The position numbers and the translations under genes were made by a program. This document shows, one piece after another, positions 11,337-22,620 of a stretch of DNA of 64,000 bases. Source of the stretch: Paralithodes platypus (taxonomy: Eukaryota > Arthropoda > Malacostraca > Decapoda > Lithodidae); NCBI GenBank assembly GCA_032716605.1, contig JAVRFV010002364.1, forward strand, positions 1 to 64,000, read 5' to 3'. Within the stretch, counting starts at the first letter, position 1. Every line of letters begins with the position of its first letter. The notes beneath the pieces were generated by a model. It was not told the origin of the DNA. It saw only the letters and a list, made by a program, of their open reading frames with translations, and did no database searches.

Positions 11337-11701
11337 AAAGGGGTAAGAAACAGAAATATTCTTACTTTAATATTTATCTTTCAAGACTTTTTATAGAATT
11401 AGTAGTCCTTCTTTAGATATAACTTCTTCGGTTCATAACCATAGCCTACTAAGCTTCGGTTAAATAATAATTCTTTATAAATACTACATGACTTTAATTA
11501 GTTTCAGTATTTTTTCATAATTATAGAGTATTAGTCAATAAAAGATACCAAGTCCTAAGATCCAAAAGGAGAGGAAGCAACAACAGGAAATAATTTTATT
11601 AGATTTTACTTTTGTTTTGCCTTCAGCTGAATGATACCTTATATATCTCTGTGCTATCTAGATTCATCAAGTTAACCACTTGAGGATCAACATACGTAAC
11701 A

Positions 11702-11730
11702 GAAGAGTGGTGACCTCGCCAGGATTCGTT
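11702..11730 (+). promoter_or_regulatory. primer-binding site candidate of element B
   Basis: TGGTGACCTCGCCAGG begins six bases after the LTR end. A TGG start just inside the 5' LTR is what is expected for priming by a tRNA 3' end (CCA). I cannot name the tRNA. Confidence 0.55.
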
Positions 11731-11788
11731 TCATACAGTTTCACTCAGTTTCATTACCGTTTCACTACTTAAAAATCAAATATTAATC

Positions 11789-12739
11789 ATGCCTGATCTA
11801 ATTAATGACGAAGATGCTAGAGTTTTCATAGAATCAGAACCCACAGTCCCTGATATTGACCGTCTGTCAAAATCCGAACTGAAAGTGCTTGCCTCACATC
11901 TCCAGTTAACTGTCTCAAACATGTCCAAAGTAGAGGTGGCTCAGACCATAAAAACCCACCTGTTCCCTGTAGAAGGCGAGGAGGGTGGCGGAGCAGTTGG
12001 TGGTAATCCTAGTCAACTTGACGAACAATTGCCACCTGGTTTTACCGTTGATCAATTATTCGAACTAGAACTAGCCAGAATAAAGACCAAACATGCCAGA
12101 ATAAAAGCCAGAGCAACGACCGAACAATGTGAATATCAATATCGTACGGCTCAACTAAATGTCAATACAAATACTCCCTTAATTGCTCACTCTCTGGGAT
12201 TGACTATGACCAGTGTCATTCCACCTTTCACTGAGGAAAATGTGCAGGATTTCTTTGTTTTGTTTGAGGAAGTTGCTGGAGGTATGAAGTGGACAAGAGA
12301 TCAATGGCCTTTTATGTTACAAACCGTTTTGACAGGGCAGGCTCGAGCCACGTATTTGTCAGAAGTAGCAGAGGTTAGGCAGGATTATGACAATCTCAAA
12401 GAAGCTATCCTAAAAACCTATCAATTGCAGCCTGAGGCTTACAGGCAATCTTTCCGTAAAAACCAGAAGAAAGTAGAAGAAACCCATAAGGTATTTGCCA
12501 GGACCATGACTAAAACTTTCAATCATTGGGTCAAGAGTAAGAAAGTCACAAGCTACAACGATCTGAAGGAGTTGGTCCTGTTAGAAAATTTCCTATGGAA
12601 AATTGATTCTTCTGTAGCCTATCATTTAAGGGGGAAAAAGGTAGATTGTGTTGCCGACGCCGCTGACATGGCTGACACATACGTGCTCAATAACAAATTT
12701 TGTGGAAAGAAGCCCTACGATAATTTTAGTTCTAATTCT
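11789..12739 (+). pseudogene. Gag of element B, N-terminal and capsid part with SCAN-like segment
   Basis: Structural protein that packages element RNA. The frame opens with ATG at 11789, 87 bases after the LTR, and stays open for 317 codons until element A cuts it. Residues about 5-60 (DEDARVF, SKSELKVLASHLQ, MSKVEVAQTIKTHL) resemble a SAP-like helix pair and recur in element A's Gag. Residues about 211-272 (YQLQPEAYRQSFR through DLKELVLLENFLWKI) match the pattern of the SCAN domain, including the LxELVLLExFL helix. Past the insertion the frame resumes in phase at 22625 and soon reaches a stop near 22697. Confidence 0.85.
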
Positions 12740-14583
12740 TGTGACACATGTCCAGTGTGAGCATGCTGCACAGAACGCCTAGTCATGCCCCACTCTCGCT
12801 AGGATCGTCAGGGCAGGAACTTTGGCTGTGGTCTATGTAGAGTTTCCTAATTTAGTTCATGTGAGCCGTTGTACTATAAGTATTATGAATATGTATTTTG
12901 TTTTCATCTGAGTCAACGAGTTCTATTTTATATCATTAGTTATAAGTATTGTGTGTAAAACTTATTTGTAATGATGGGAAGAGAAACAGCCACCGTTGGG
13001 GGTCAATGGGTACGCCAGGCGGGAGGTGGGCCTAACTCACTAGCACTCCCCCCTCCCCCCTCCCCTCAGTGCTAGGGGAGCCTTTGTCTATCCCAGAGGA
13101 GAGAGAGAAATTACGTAATGGTTGTCAGTGGGCGGTCCTTAGTAGTTCACGTTGGGCTCACTAGAGGGCCGGGTATAAAAAGGGAAGTCTAGCCATTTTT
13201 CATCAGAACTCATTAGGCAGAGCGACTTCTCATTTCCCTTGCTAACTATATATATTCTTCTGACTGATGTGAACTTTCTCTACTACCTTACATTCTTATC
13301 TCCTCTTTTCCCTGCCTGTTTAACTTCCATGGTCCCGTTGGTGCAGAGCTAGTCAGCCAACGTATTATCGCTTGAGTTCTCACGAGATACTTGCCTATTA
13401 GATAGCCTATTTGGAAGGGTTGACTTAGAATAGGATTGATTTATGTTTGTTGCACTTGTATATGCATTTCCCTGTGTGTTATTATTAGTATTCCTGTTTT
13501 CTGCTAGTCTAGGTAATGCTAGACTGGGGTAAGGCTTTTCTGTGTTACGAGTTGTTGTTTGATGCAGTGGTTAAGCGATAAACCTGCATACTCGTTTCGG
13601 TTGAGTGAAGCCTAGGTTGTCTTCGCGGCTGACTGTGTTGAGTTAATAATTTACAGTGCGTGAGGGCAAGAGCCTGTATTTTATTAACAGTTTGTTTTTA
13701 CTTTGTCAAGGAGCCGGGAGAAAACCAGATACAAGGGATCTGGATTTATCAAAGTGCACTTGTTAGTTTTAACGTAATACTTTAAACAGTTGTAAGGACT
13801 TCGCTAGGCTACGAGCCGTTTTTGCTCAGTCACTGCTACCTTTTGCACACAGTACCCCAGCTAGACTTTACTCGATTAGTAGATACAGAATAGTATTGAA
13901 GCTTTCCTTATGTATGATATTGTTTATGCACTATTGATTTCATGTGTTGCAAGCTTGGCTACTTTAGTGATTAGTGGCCCATGAGCACAATCTGAGTAGG
14001 CTATTGCCGTTGCATTTGCGGAGTACTTCTTTTTAATGTTTGCCATTTACTATTGCATATTCTTTTAATTATTCTTATGCCAATTTAAACCTTTAATATA
14101 TTTAATTGCCAGTGTTTTGCTTATTGAATTACTGTTCAAAATCCGATACGTACTTCTTACGAGCATCCGAGAAGCATCTAACTTTTTTCAGAAGATTCCT
14201 TGCTCGATGCTTAAGGACTATTAATTTACGTAACGTAATAGTGCCGATCCGAAGTAGAGGGTGGAGGACTTCTTAAGTTCTTAGTCAAGGGTGGATTACT
14301 TCGGCTTCGGCCAACACTATTCTTTGGTGTTTGTTGTTTCTTACTTCTTTGTTTGATTGTTGACCAGACTAGATAATTCCTGTCTCTTTATTAGTCTGTT
14401 GTTGAACACTAGTACCGAGTTCTTGTATACCCCGTTATAGCAGATTGAACTCTGGAGGGTATTGGTGTTTTTTGTTCGGTTGGCAGTACTCAGGGGTTGG
14501 GATCGTGTGTTTCCGTTGTGGCAGCGAGCCGTATTCGAGTCCTGATTGAGAGCCCTTGTGTACCCGAGTGCCAGTTCGTAACA
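12740..14583 (+). repeat. 5' LTR of element A
   Basis: About 1.84 kb, matching the 3' LTR with scattered substitutions and small indels. A TATA-like GGGTATAAAAAGGG lies at about 13171-13184, and the downstream ATCAGAACTCATTAGGC is a plausible transcription start. The high similarity of the two LTRs points to an insertion later than that of element B. Confidence 0.93.
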
Positions 14584-14605
14584 AATGGCGACCTTGCTTA
14601 GGATT
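14584..14605 (+). promoter_or_regulatory. primer-binding site candidate of element A
   Basis: AATGGCGACCTTGCTTAGG follows the LTR end directly. TGGCGACC would pair with a tRNA 3' end of the form GGTCGCCA. The tRNA identity is not established. Confidence 0.55.
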
Positions 14606-14783
14606 TTGAGAACAGTATACATTTTTGCAGAGTTGTACAACATTTGTTTGTTTGTATTTTAGCGTGCATATTGAAGAATATTTTGTTTGTATGGCAATTA
14701 GTAAAGCATTTAAGAGACTCCAGTTAATTTAGTAATTAGTGCTTGCATAGGTAGTTTAACACTTTTGTCTCGAGAATTGTTTT

Positions 14784-15947
14784 GTGGACTTCAGTATGTC
14801 GTGCATTAGCACTGACGATGAGCGAGAGATGTCATTTGAAGGTGTGCCGTTAGTAACCAGTGAGGAGGATGCTAGAGTTTTTGTGAGTAAGCGGTACCAC
14901 GTGACGGAGGAGAGGCTGACTGGGCTGGATGTTTGTGGCTTGCACCTGATAGCCAAGGTTTTGGGCATTTCCAATGTAGTAGGGATGTCCAAGGGGGAGC
15001 TGATTTCCTGGGTGTTGCGTGGGCGACATGGGGTTTCGGAGGAGAGGGCATTTGGGGGGGTTCCTCCCAAGATCCCCTCCCACTCGACTCCCACAGTGCC
15101 GTCCACTTAGTTACCGGAGGTTAGCACTCTCCCACAGAGGGATGAGAATTGGAAGATTGGAGTGCCCTCGGGTGGTGCACATGGTGGTTCCCCAGTTTTT
15201 GCCCGCCCTCCTTCAGTAGTGGCAGCTCCCTCTTCCTGCCTGTCTCCAGATATGGTATTTAGACTTGAGCTTGCTAAGATTTAGCCTAGGAAGCAGGAGA
15301 ATGAGACTAGGAGGCATGAGATTGAGGTTAGGAGGCAAGAGGATGAGACCAGGAGGCATGAGGCTGAGCTTAGGTACGACTCAGAGAAATATTGTGCTAA
15401 ATTAGATTTAGATAAGACTCGTGCAGAGTCGACAGGGACTCGGATGGGCCGTGAGGGCCAAGTAAGAGAACAGTCCTTGGCCCAATTAGTCAAATTGGTG
15501 CCGGTATTTAGTGAAACTGAAGTCACAGAATTTTGTAATCGTTTTGAGAAGAAGTGTAGGGAGCATAATTGGCCTGAAGAGAAGTGGGCAGCTCTAGTCT
15601 CCTCAAGAATTACGGGTAAGGGTCTGAAGGCTTATGATGCACTGCCTTTAGAGTCTTGCATTGACTACCCATAATTGAAGAGAGCTGTCCTACGGGCATA
15701 CGAGTTGCAACCGGAAACATATCGATTGAAGTTTCGGGGTGTTACAAAGACTAGGGAGGCGACCTTTCTTGAACATGCCCGGGACTTAAAAGATGCACTT
15801 AAAAACTGGACATGTTCTGAGAAAGCTGAGACGGCAGAACAGTTGACTGAGCTGTTTCTGCTCGAGCAGTTTTATAAGTGTACTGGTGCAGAAAAGACTT
15901 TAACTATTAAAGAAAAGAACCCAAAAAACTCTACAGGAGGCAGCTGA
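14784..15947 (+). pseudogene. Gag of element A with SCAN-like segment
   Basis: Structural protein of element A. It opens at 14784 or 14796 and contains EEDARVF near its N-terminus, as in element B. The coding stretch continues through in-frame stops at about 15108, 15282 and 15672. A charged coiled-coil-like block (about 15290-15430: KQENETRRHEIEVRRQEDE and related) precedes the capsid region. The SCAN-like segment spans about 15699-15881 (YELQPETYRLKFRG through AEQLTELFLLEQFYKC). A frameshift in an A-rich stretch near 15920 moves the frame into that of 15949. Confidence 0.85.
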
Positions 15948-15948
15948 G

Positions 15949-16720
15949 ATGGCTGACCTCCGGCTATCACTAATTCGTGGGTGCGGGTCTGCCCAGCGTA
16001 GTGAGGCAGGTAACAAGGGGCGTGACGCCCCACCCCCCCGAGTTAGTGATATACCTTATGCAAACAAGTACAAGAGCCATGATACCAAGACTGACCACAA
16101 GACTAGCACCGTCCCATTTAAGAAGGGGCCGGGCCCTTCCCAGTACCAAGGGAAGCCCAAAGGGGAGTTGGAGTGTTATGATTGTCATAAAAAGGGGCAC
16201 TTTGCAAGAGTCTGTCCTAGCAAACCACCTACAGCAGCTGTGTCTTTGGCCTGCAACATTGGTGTGTCTCCGAAGTCATCTGAGTTTGCCCGGGGCAGTT
16301 CGTCAGAGGCTGAGGCACAGCCAATGCAGAAGCACCTGGGAGGCTCGAACCCTGCTCAGGATGTTTTTTGCGACCATAGAGGGCGGGGTTGCATGATGTG
16401 GGCGGGGCGCAAGCATGGAGTAGAGGTCTTGCGTGATACAGGTGCTTCCCAGACTCTGATAAAAAACTTGACTGGCTACCCTATAAACGTGGCTCGGGTG
16501 GTAGTGGTGCAGGGTATTAATGCAACTCGGTCATACCCGCTGGTGCGGTTGGAGTTGGAGGTGGATGGTGTGGCACGTGAATTGGATGTCGGGATTGTGG
16601 AGAAACTGCCAGTGGAGGGCGTCGACCTTCTTCTCGGCAACGACTTTGCAATGCCCGCTTCTGAGGTTCTACCCTTAGTCGTTGCCGAGAGGCCGGCCGA
16701 CGTGAGTAGGGAAGAGCAAG
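15949..16720 (+). pseudogene. Element A zinc knuckle and aspartic protease
   Basis: First part of a 555-codon frame. CYDCHKKGHFARVC (C-x2-C-x4-H-x4-C) lies at about 16173-16214. The protease follows: LRDTGAS at about 16429-16449 holds the catalytic Asp (DTG), and VDLLLGNDFA near 16621-16650 is the second conserved motif of retropepsins. The enzyme cleaves the Gag-Pol polyprotein. Its place between the knuckle and the integrase zinc finger is the anchor for the unusual domain order. Confidence 0.88.
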
Positions 16721-16989
16721 AGTGGGTCGAGCGGTGCCAGACACAACCCATGGCGTGTGTTGTCACCCGAGTTCGGGCAGCTAAAGTGTCACAGCCTAGT
16801 CCTCCGTCTTCAGACCAGCGGAGGAGCGATCAACAGGAGGGGGCTAAAGCTGGAGTTGGTGTTAAGAGTTTTGACTCGGCGGCTTTCCTGGGTGATTCAG
16901 TATTAGCACCATTACTTAATTCTGGAGTAGCCCCTGGGCCTGTCATCGAGAGTGACGAGGCTGGGCATGACGAGTCTCCACGACAGCAA

Positions 16990-18352
16990 CGTTATGTACA
17001 TCGAGAGAGACAGAGGGAGCAGCCCAGTATCGGGGAAGGTCATGCATTGCTCCGGGAGCAGTTAGATCGCTTGGCACCCTCAGATATACGTCGGTTGCAA
17101 CTAGAGGACCCTGAGCTCCAAACGTGTGCTAATGGAGCTGTAGAGCTCGACGAGGATGGCGATGCACAGCCAGGAGATTTTTTTTATTTAGAAGGCATCC
17201 TCAATAGGCGTTTTCAAGACCCTAAACGTAGTTGGCAAAAGGGGTCCGGAGTAGTGGACCAGTTGGTGGTGCCACGGGAGTGCAGGGATAGCCTACTGAG
17301 GTTGGCGCATGACATACCCCTGGCAGAACATCTAGGGGTGAGAAAAACGGTGGCGGCTTTGGGGAAATTGTTTTGGTGGCCGGGGATGAAGTCTCATGTG
17401 CAGTCATGGATAAACTCATGTGAGATATGTCAACGTGTCGGGAAACCGAACCAAGTTATTCCTAAGGCTCCGTTACACCCTATTCCTGTGATTGGGCCAC
17501 CCTTTAGTAAAATTATTGTTGACATGGTTGGTCCACTCCCTCCCACTAAGGCTGGAAACAAATTTTTGTTAACCATAAGGATGTTGCCACTAGATACCCC
17601 GATGCATACCCTATGAAAAATGGAATGGCTAAGGACGGTAGTCAGTAACTTGTTGTGGTACTTCTCAAGGTACGGGTACCCGGAGGAGATTCAGTCTGAT
17701 CAGGATCTAATTTCACCTCCAACATGTTCAAGCAAACAATGCAACAGCATGGGATACGAGCAGTAGTATCGTCAGCGTATCACCTGAGAGTCAAGGGGTG
17801 CTTGAGCGGTGGCATGCTACACTTAAAAGCATGCTCAGGTGTTATTGTGCTGACAACGGTATGGATTGGGATCTTGGATTGCCTTATGTGCTGTTTGCTG
17901 CTCGGGAGGTACCTGGTGAGAGCCTGGGATTTAGTCCAAACGAGCTGATTTTTGGACACCGTGTCAGGGGCCCCCATGCTGAAAGAAATTTGGGAGGGGA
18001 CTGTGCAGCCTTGTCCATTATTAAAGTATGTGCTTGAAAGCCGTGAGCGCATGCTTAAGAGTCTGGAGATGGCAGGTAGAAATTTGACAGAATCACAAGC
18101 TTTGATGAAGGACAGGTATGATTGCAAAGTGAGGCTCCGGAAGTTCACTGTAGGACAAGAGGTATTAATTTTGTTGCCTTTGGTTGGTAACCCCCTCTCT
18201 GCGAAGTACACTGGACCTTATAAAATTGTAGAACAAATTTCAGACTTAGATTACCTTGTTGCCACTCCAGACAGGAGGAAAAAGAACCAGTTATGGCACG
18301 TGAACCTTATTAACCTGACAAGCGCCGATGCTAGGCTAGTTATTTATTTCTA
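16990..18352 (+). pseudogene. Element A integrase, upstream of RT
   Basis: Inserts the cDNA into host DNA. The HHCC zinc-binding domain lies at about 17308-17430 (HDIPLAEHLGVRKT, WPGMKSHV, CEIC). The DDE core begins with KIIVDMVGPLP (Asp at 17521-17523), is frameshifted near 17580, and continues in shifting frames through FTSNMFKQ to GVLERW (Glu) at about 17795. LGFSPNELIFGHRVRGP follows near 17930. The C-terminal GPY/F module (GPYKIVEQISDLDYLV) is in the 17952-18353 frame. At least three frame changes make it non-functional. The MITE at 18314 interrupts its last codons. Confidence 0.88.
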
Positions 18353-18799
18353 GCCTAGCCCTGTATATTCGCCAAAATAGCATATTTGTTTTCGGTATCA
18401 TTCTCTAGCTTAAATATGACCTTCAAGAGTGCTAACATAAGTCCCTCTCGCTGTCTGGGAAGTCAACTGAGCGGGGCAGTTTCGAATGTCAGGGTGTTGC
18501 ATAACGAGCTTTTATGATGTAAACTTTATTGCTAAAATAACCGTGAGAGAAAAAAGAAGATACAATGGCAATAGCTGATAATTGAGTATGTAGCGAGTGA
18601 GGAGGGGGAGGAGGGAACTGAGGGGGTGGAAGGTGCCGGGGTGCTCTGAAACACATGGATGAGTACTAGAGGGGAATTATCTCACACTAGAGACAAAATT
18701 TTTTTTGATAGGCCCTCGATTCAGTGGTGCGCTATCGCGTAGTCCGCTTCGCCTATAGGAACTATAGGACTTATCGCGCTTGCCGGCGGTTTGGTTTAA
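18310..18799. mobile_element. piggyBac-type MITE P4 inside pol of element A
   Basis: TTAA at 18310-18313 and 18796-18799 bracket about 482 bp. The left end is CCTGACAAGCGCCGATG; the right end (inverted) contains GGCAAGCGCGATAAG after a slightly altered tip. Inside, about 18650-18780 is the reverse complement of the left part of P1 (AATTCCCCTCTAGTACTCAT block), so P1 and P4 are the same family in opposite orientation. The integrase-RT frame is continuous if the insert and one TTAA are removed. Confidence 0.85.
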
Positions 18800-19627
18800 A
18801 GAGTATGTGAGGCGCCCCTCTGAGCCTCTCACTGTCCCTGTGTTGGCTTGTTGCAGCCGTGGTGGAGAAGGAGAGGGGGACAGTCAAGCTTAAGAGGAGG
18901 ATAGCTGGGATCAACATGTTTCAGCGGATCAGTGGGCGGCGAACTCGAGCCTTAGGGCTGACGAGGCTATAGCTCATTTGCCTGAGCCGCAGTTTGATGC
19001 TATCCGTCAGTTGTTCGGTTCATACCCCACTGTATTTGCTGAACACCCAGGCCTCACTACTCAGGCTATGCATGATGTTGACGTGGGGGACCATCTATCT
19101 TTAAGTCAATCCCGTACCGTGTGCCCCCCATAAAACTACCAGCTCTGAGGGATGAGTTGGAGTATATGCTCGTTAGAGGGTTGATAGAGAAAGGCACAGT
19201 TAAGTGGACTTCCCCCGTAACACTGCAGCCTAAGCCAGATGGCAAGGTACGCTTTTGTATTGATTTCCGTAGGTTAAACGGTTTGACTCCAACTAACCCA
19301 TATCCTCTTATTCGGGTTGATGATAGTGTTGACAAAATTGGTAATGCTCGTTTTTTGTCTAAAGTAGATTTAGTAAAAGGTTACTGGCAAGTACCTTTGT
19401 CCGAGCGTGCTAAAGAGGTATGTGGTTTTGTTGTGGACGGGAGTACCTACCGGTGCAATGTTATGCCTTACGGACTTAAGAATGCACCAGCAACGTTTCA
19501 GAACCTGATGAATGAAATTGTAACGGACATTCCAAATTGCACCGTATATTTGGACGATGTAATCATTTATGATGACGACTTTGAGAGCCATTGTGAGCAC
19601 CTTGAGACATTGTGTCCGGAAACTTAG
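18800..19627 (+). pseudogene. Element A reverse transcriptase, N-terminal part
   Basis: In phase with the integrase end across P4 but crossed by a stop near 18892. Linker sequence such as AIRQLFGSYPTVFAEHPGLT (about 18995-19060) is the usual lead-in to gypsy RTs. The RT proper, in the 19121-19627 frame, reads LVRGLIEKGTVKWTSPVTL, KVRFCIDFRRLN, LSKVDLVKGYWQVPL (motif A Asp), MPYGLKNAPATFQNLMN and YLDD at 19547-19558. It is frameshifted near 19600 into the next block. Confidence 0.92.
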
Positions 19628-20353
19628 TGAAGCAGGTCTGGTAGTAAATTTGGCAAAGTGTGACTTCGTAAAAGCCACTGTGCAGTACCTTGGGTTTGTA
19701 GTGGGAAGGGGACAGGTGTGCCCTCCTCAGAACAAGGTACAGGCTATCAATAAATTTCCGCACCCAACAACCAAGAAGCAGATTATGAGATTCTTGGGTA
19801 TGATAGGCTACTACAGACGCTTCATAAAAGGTTACTCAACGGTGTTGGCACCTCTCACAGATTTATTATCTAAAGACAAAAAGTTTTGTGGGCACCAGAG
19901 TGTGAAAAGGCTTTCACTTAGGTGAAACATTTGCTATGTACTCACCCGATACTCAGGGCCCCAGACTTTAACAGGCCTATTCAGCTGGCAACAGATGCTA
20001 GTGGTGTAGGGGCTGGTGCCGTCTTGCTACAGACAGACAATGAAGGTGTGGAACACCCAGTAAGTTTCTTTACTAAGAAGTTCAATGCTGCACAAAAGAA
20101 CTATTCTACAATAGAAAAGGAATTACTGGCGATTGTGCTGTCGCTCAGGCACTTCGAGGTGTATGTTCCTGCCTATGGCCCAGTCGTGGTTATCTACACT
20201 GATCATCACCCTTTGAGATTCCTGAATCAATTTCACAATCGCAATACTAGACTGCCAACTAGGTCAATGATGTTGCAGGAGTATAACCTGGACATCCGTC
20301 ATATTGCTGGATGTGACAAATGTGATCGCGGTTTGTTTATCAAGGGTGGATGA
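19569..20353 (+). pseudogene. Element A RT connection and RNase H
   Basis: Thumb and connection (LVVNLAKCDFVKATVQYLGFVVG, IMRFLGMIGYYRRFIKGYSTV) run to a break near 19920. RNase H is in the frame 19922-20353: LATDASGVGAGAVLLQ (first Asp), STIEKELLAIVLSLRHF (Glu), VVIYTDHHPLRFL (Asp), and LDIRHIAGCDK. The usual ending with NxxADxLSR is replaced by CDKCDRGLF, so the last catalytic Asp is apparently lost. No integrase follows: 20354-20757 is non-coding up to the 3' LTR. Confidence 0.9.
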
Positions 20354-20757
20354 TCATCAGTCGTAGGCTATCACAGGTGTGTGTGTGGGTTGAGTGGAGG
20401 GAAAATAGGCTGCCCTATAGTGCAGCCGGGAAAACTTTATAAACATATAAAAAACTCGTTTCTTTTGATATAGGTAATCGTATTAAGTTGGTCATAGCCT
20501 ATAGAGTTTGAGTAGTCCACGAACTATCAAACGGCTGAGCTGCTGTAAGCTCGCTCTGGGAGCATGATATTGTGTCTTGCTATTGTTGGAGGAGGGTTTA
20601 TAAAAAATGTGAATTTTTTTTTATAATAAGATGTGTGTTTTGGTGATAAACTCAGCTTTGTTTAGAGCCATACGGTCGCTGGGTGTGAGGGGCTTGATGG
20701 GGTTCTGTGTTTGTCAGATTTTAGCTCAGGTTTGAGCACGTAAAATCTTGGGGGAGG
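20354..20757 (+). other. Element A 3' non-coding region and polypurine tract
   Basis: No ORF. The stretch ends in GGGGGAGG at about 20749-20757, a purine tract suited to priming plus-strand DNA directly before the LTR. The absence of any integrase here supports the integrase-before-RT order. Confidence 0.75.
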
Positions 20758-22620
20758 TGGTGACGCATGTCCAGTGTGAGCATGCTGCACAGAACGCTAG
20801 TCATGCCCCACTCTCGCTAGGATCGTCAGGGCAGGAAACTTTGGCTGTAGTCTATGTAGAGTTTCCTAACTTAGTTCATGTGAGCCGTTGTACTATAAGT
20901 ATTATGAATATGTATTTTGTTTTCATCCGAGTCAACGAGTTCTATTTTATATCATTAGTTATAAGTATTGTGTGTGTAAAACTTATTTGTAATGATGGGA
21001 AGAGAAACAGCCACAGTTGGGGGTTCAATGGGTACGACAGGCGGGAGGTGGGGCCTAACTCACTAGCACTCCCCCTCCCCCCCCCCTCCCCTCAGTGCTA
21101 GGGGAGCCTTTTTCTAATCCCAGAGGAGAGAGAGAAATTACGTAATGGTTTCAGTGGGCGGTCCTTAGTAGTTCACGTTGGGCTCACTAGAGGCCGGGTA
21201 TAAAACAGGGAAGTCTAGCCATTTTTTCATCAGAACTCATTAGGCAGAGCGACTTCTCATTTCCCTTGCTAACTATATATATTCTTCTGACTGATGTGAA
21301 CTTTCTCTACTACCTTACATTCTTATCTCCTCTTTTCCCTGCCTGTTTAACTTCCATGGTCCCGTTGGTGCAGAGCTAGTCAGCCAACGTATTATCGCTT
21401 GAGTTCTCACGAGATACTTGCCTATTAGATAGCCTATTTTGGAAGGGTTAACTTAGAATAGGATTGATTTATGTTTGTTGCACTTGTATATGCATTTCCC
21501 TGTGTGTTATTATTAGTATTCCTGTTTTCTGCTAGTCTAGGTAATGCTAGACTGGGGTAAGGCTTTTCTGTGTTACGAGTTGTTGTTTGATGCAGTGGGT
21601 AAGCGATAAACCTGCATACTCGTTTCGGTTCAGTGAAGCCTAGGTTGTCTTCGCGGCTGACTGTGTTGAGTTAATAATTTACAGTGCATGAGGGCAAGAG
21701 CCTAACCACCCTGTATTTTATTAACAGTTTGTTTTTTACTTTGTCAAGGAGCTGGGAGAAAACCAGATACAAGGGATCTGGATTTCTCAAAGTGCACTTG
21801 TTAGTTTTAACGTAATACTTTAAACAGTTGTGAGGACTTCGCTAGGCTACGAGCCGTTTTTGCTCAGTCACTGCTACCTTTTGCCCACAGTACCCCAAGT
21901 AGACTTTACTCGATTAGTAGATACAGAATAGTATTGAAGCTTTCCTTATGTATGATATTGTTTATGCACTATTGATTTCATGTGTTGCAAGCTTGGCTAC
22001 TTTAGTGATTAGTGGCCCACGAACACAATCCGAGTAGGCTATTGCCGTTACATTTGCGGAGTACTTCTTTTTAATGTTTGCCATTTACTATTGCATATTC
22101 TTTTAATTATTCTTATGCCAATTTAAACCTTTAATAGTATTTTATTGCCAGTGTTTTTGCTTATTGAATTTCTGTTCAAAATCCGATACGTACTTCTTAC
22201 GAGCATCCGAGAAGCATCTAACTTTTTTCAGAAGATTCCTTGCTCGATGCTTAAGGACTATTAATTTACGTAACGTAATAGTGCCGATCCGAAGTAGAGG
22301 GGGGAGGACTTCTTAAGTTCTTAGTCAAGGGTGGATTACTTCGGCTTCGGCCAACACTATTCTTTGGTGTTGTTGTTTCTTACTTCTTTGTTTGATTGTT
22401 GACCAGACTAGATAATTCCTGTCTCTTTATTAGTCTGTTGTTGAACACTAGTACCGAGTTCTTGTGTACCCCGTTATAGCAGATTGAACTCTGGAGGGTA
22501 TTGGTGTTTTGTTCGGCTGGCAGTACTCAGGGGTTGGGATCGTGTGTTTCCGTTGTGGCAGCGAGCCGTATTCGAGTCCTGATTGAGAGCCCTTGTGTAC
22601 CCGAGTGCCAGTTCGTAACA
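20758..22620 (+). repeat. 3' LTR of element A
   Basis: About 1.86 kb copy of 12740-14583, including the TATA-like GGGTATAAAACAGGG near 21197. The start is either TGGTGACGC at 20758 or TGACGC at 20761, because the two LTRs differ by one base there. It ends GTAACA at 22620, followed by TTCT, the target duplication. Confidence 0.92.

Larger units (their letters stand above)
8721..11701 (+). repeat. 5' LTR of element B, enlarged by insertions
   Basis: Aligns with the 1568-bp 3' LTR once P2 (8751-9373) and the SINE+P3 block (about 10424-11336) are removed. A TATA-like ATATAAGACCCGAG lies at about 9667-9680, matching the 3' LTR at about 31430. A short open frame at 9544-9762 overlaps this promoter region and is not a gene. 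Confidence 0.9.
12740..22620 (+). mobile_element. LTR retrotransposon A (Gmr1-like Ty3/gypsy) inserted in gag of element B
   Basis: Near-identical LTRs at 12740-14583 and about 20758-22620, TG...GTAACA termini, a purine-rich tract just before the 3' LTR, and a short TTCT (or ATTCT) duplication at 12736-12739 and 22621-22624. Internal order is Gag, CCHC knuckle, protease, integrase, reverse transcriptase, RNase H, the Gmr1 arrangement. Element B's gag reads through in phase if A is removed. The copy is dead (several stops and frameshifts). It contains MITE P4 at 18314-18795. Confidence 0.93.

Noticed and set aside
12740..14583. A second gene region between gag B and gag A
   Set aside because: It is the 5' LTR of element A; its copy at 20758-22620 is non-coding too.
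15949..20353. Integrase-before-RT order as a product of two overlapping broken elements
   Set aside because: Elements A and B show the same order independently, with continuous linkers and no integrase after RNase H in either.
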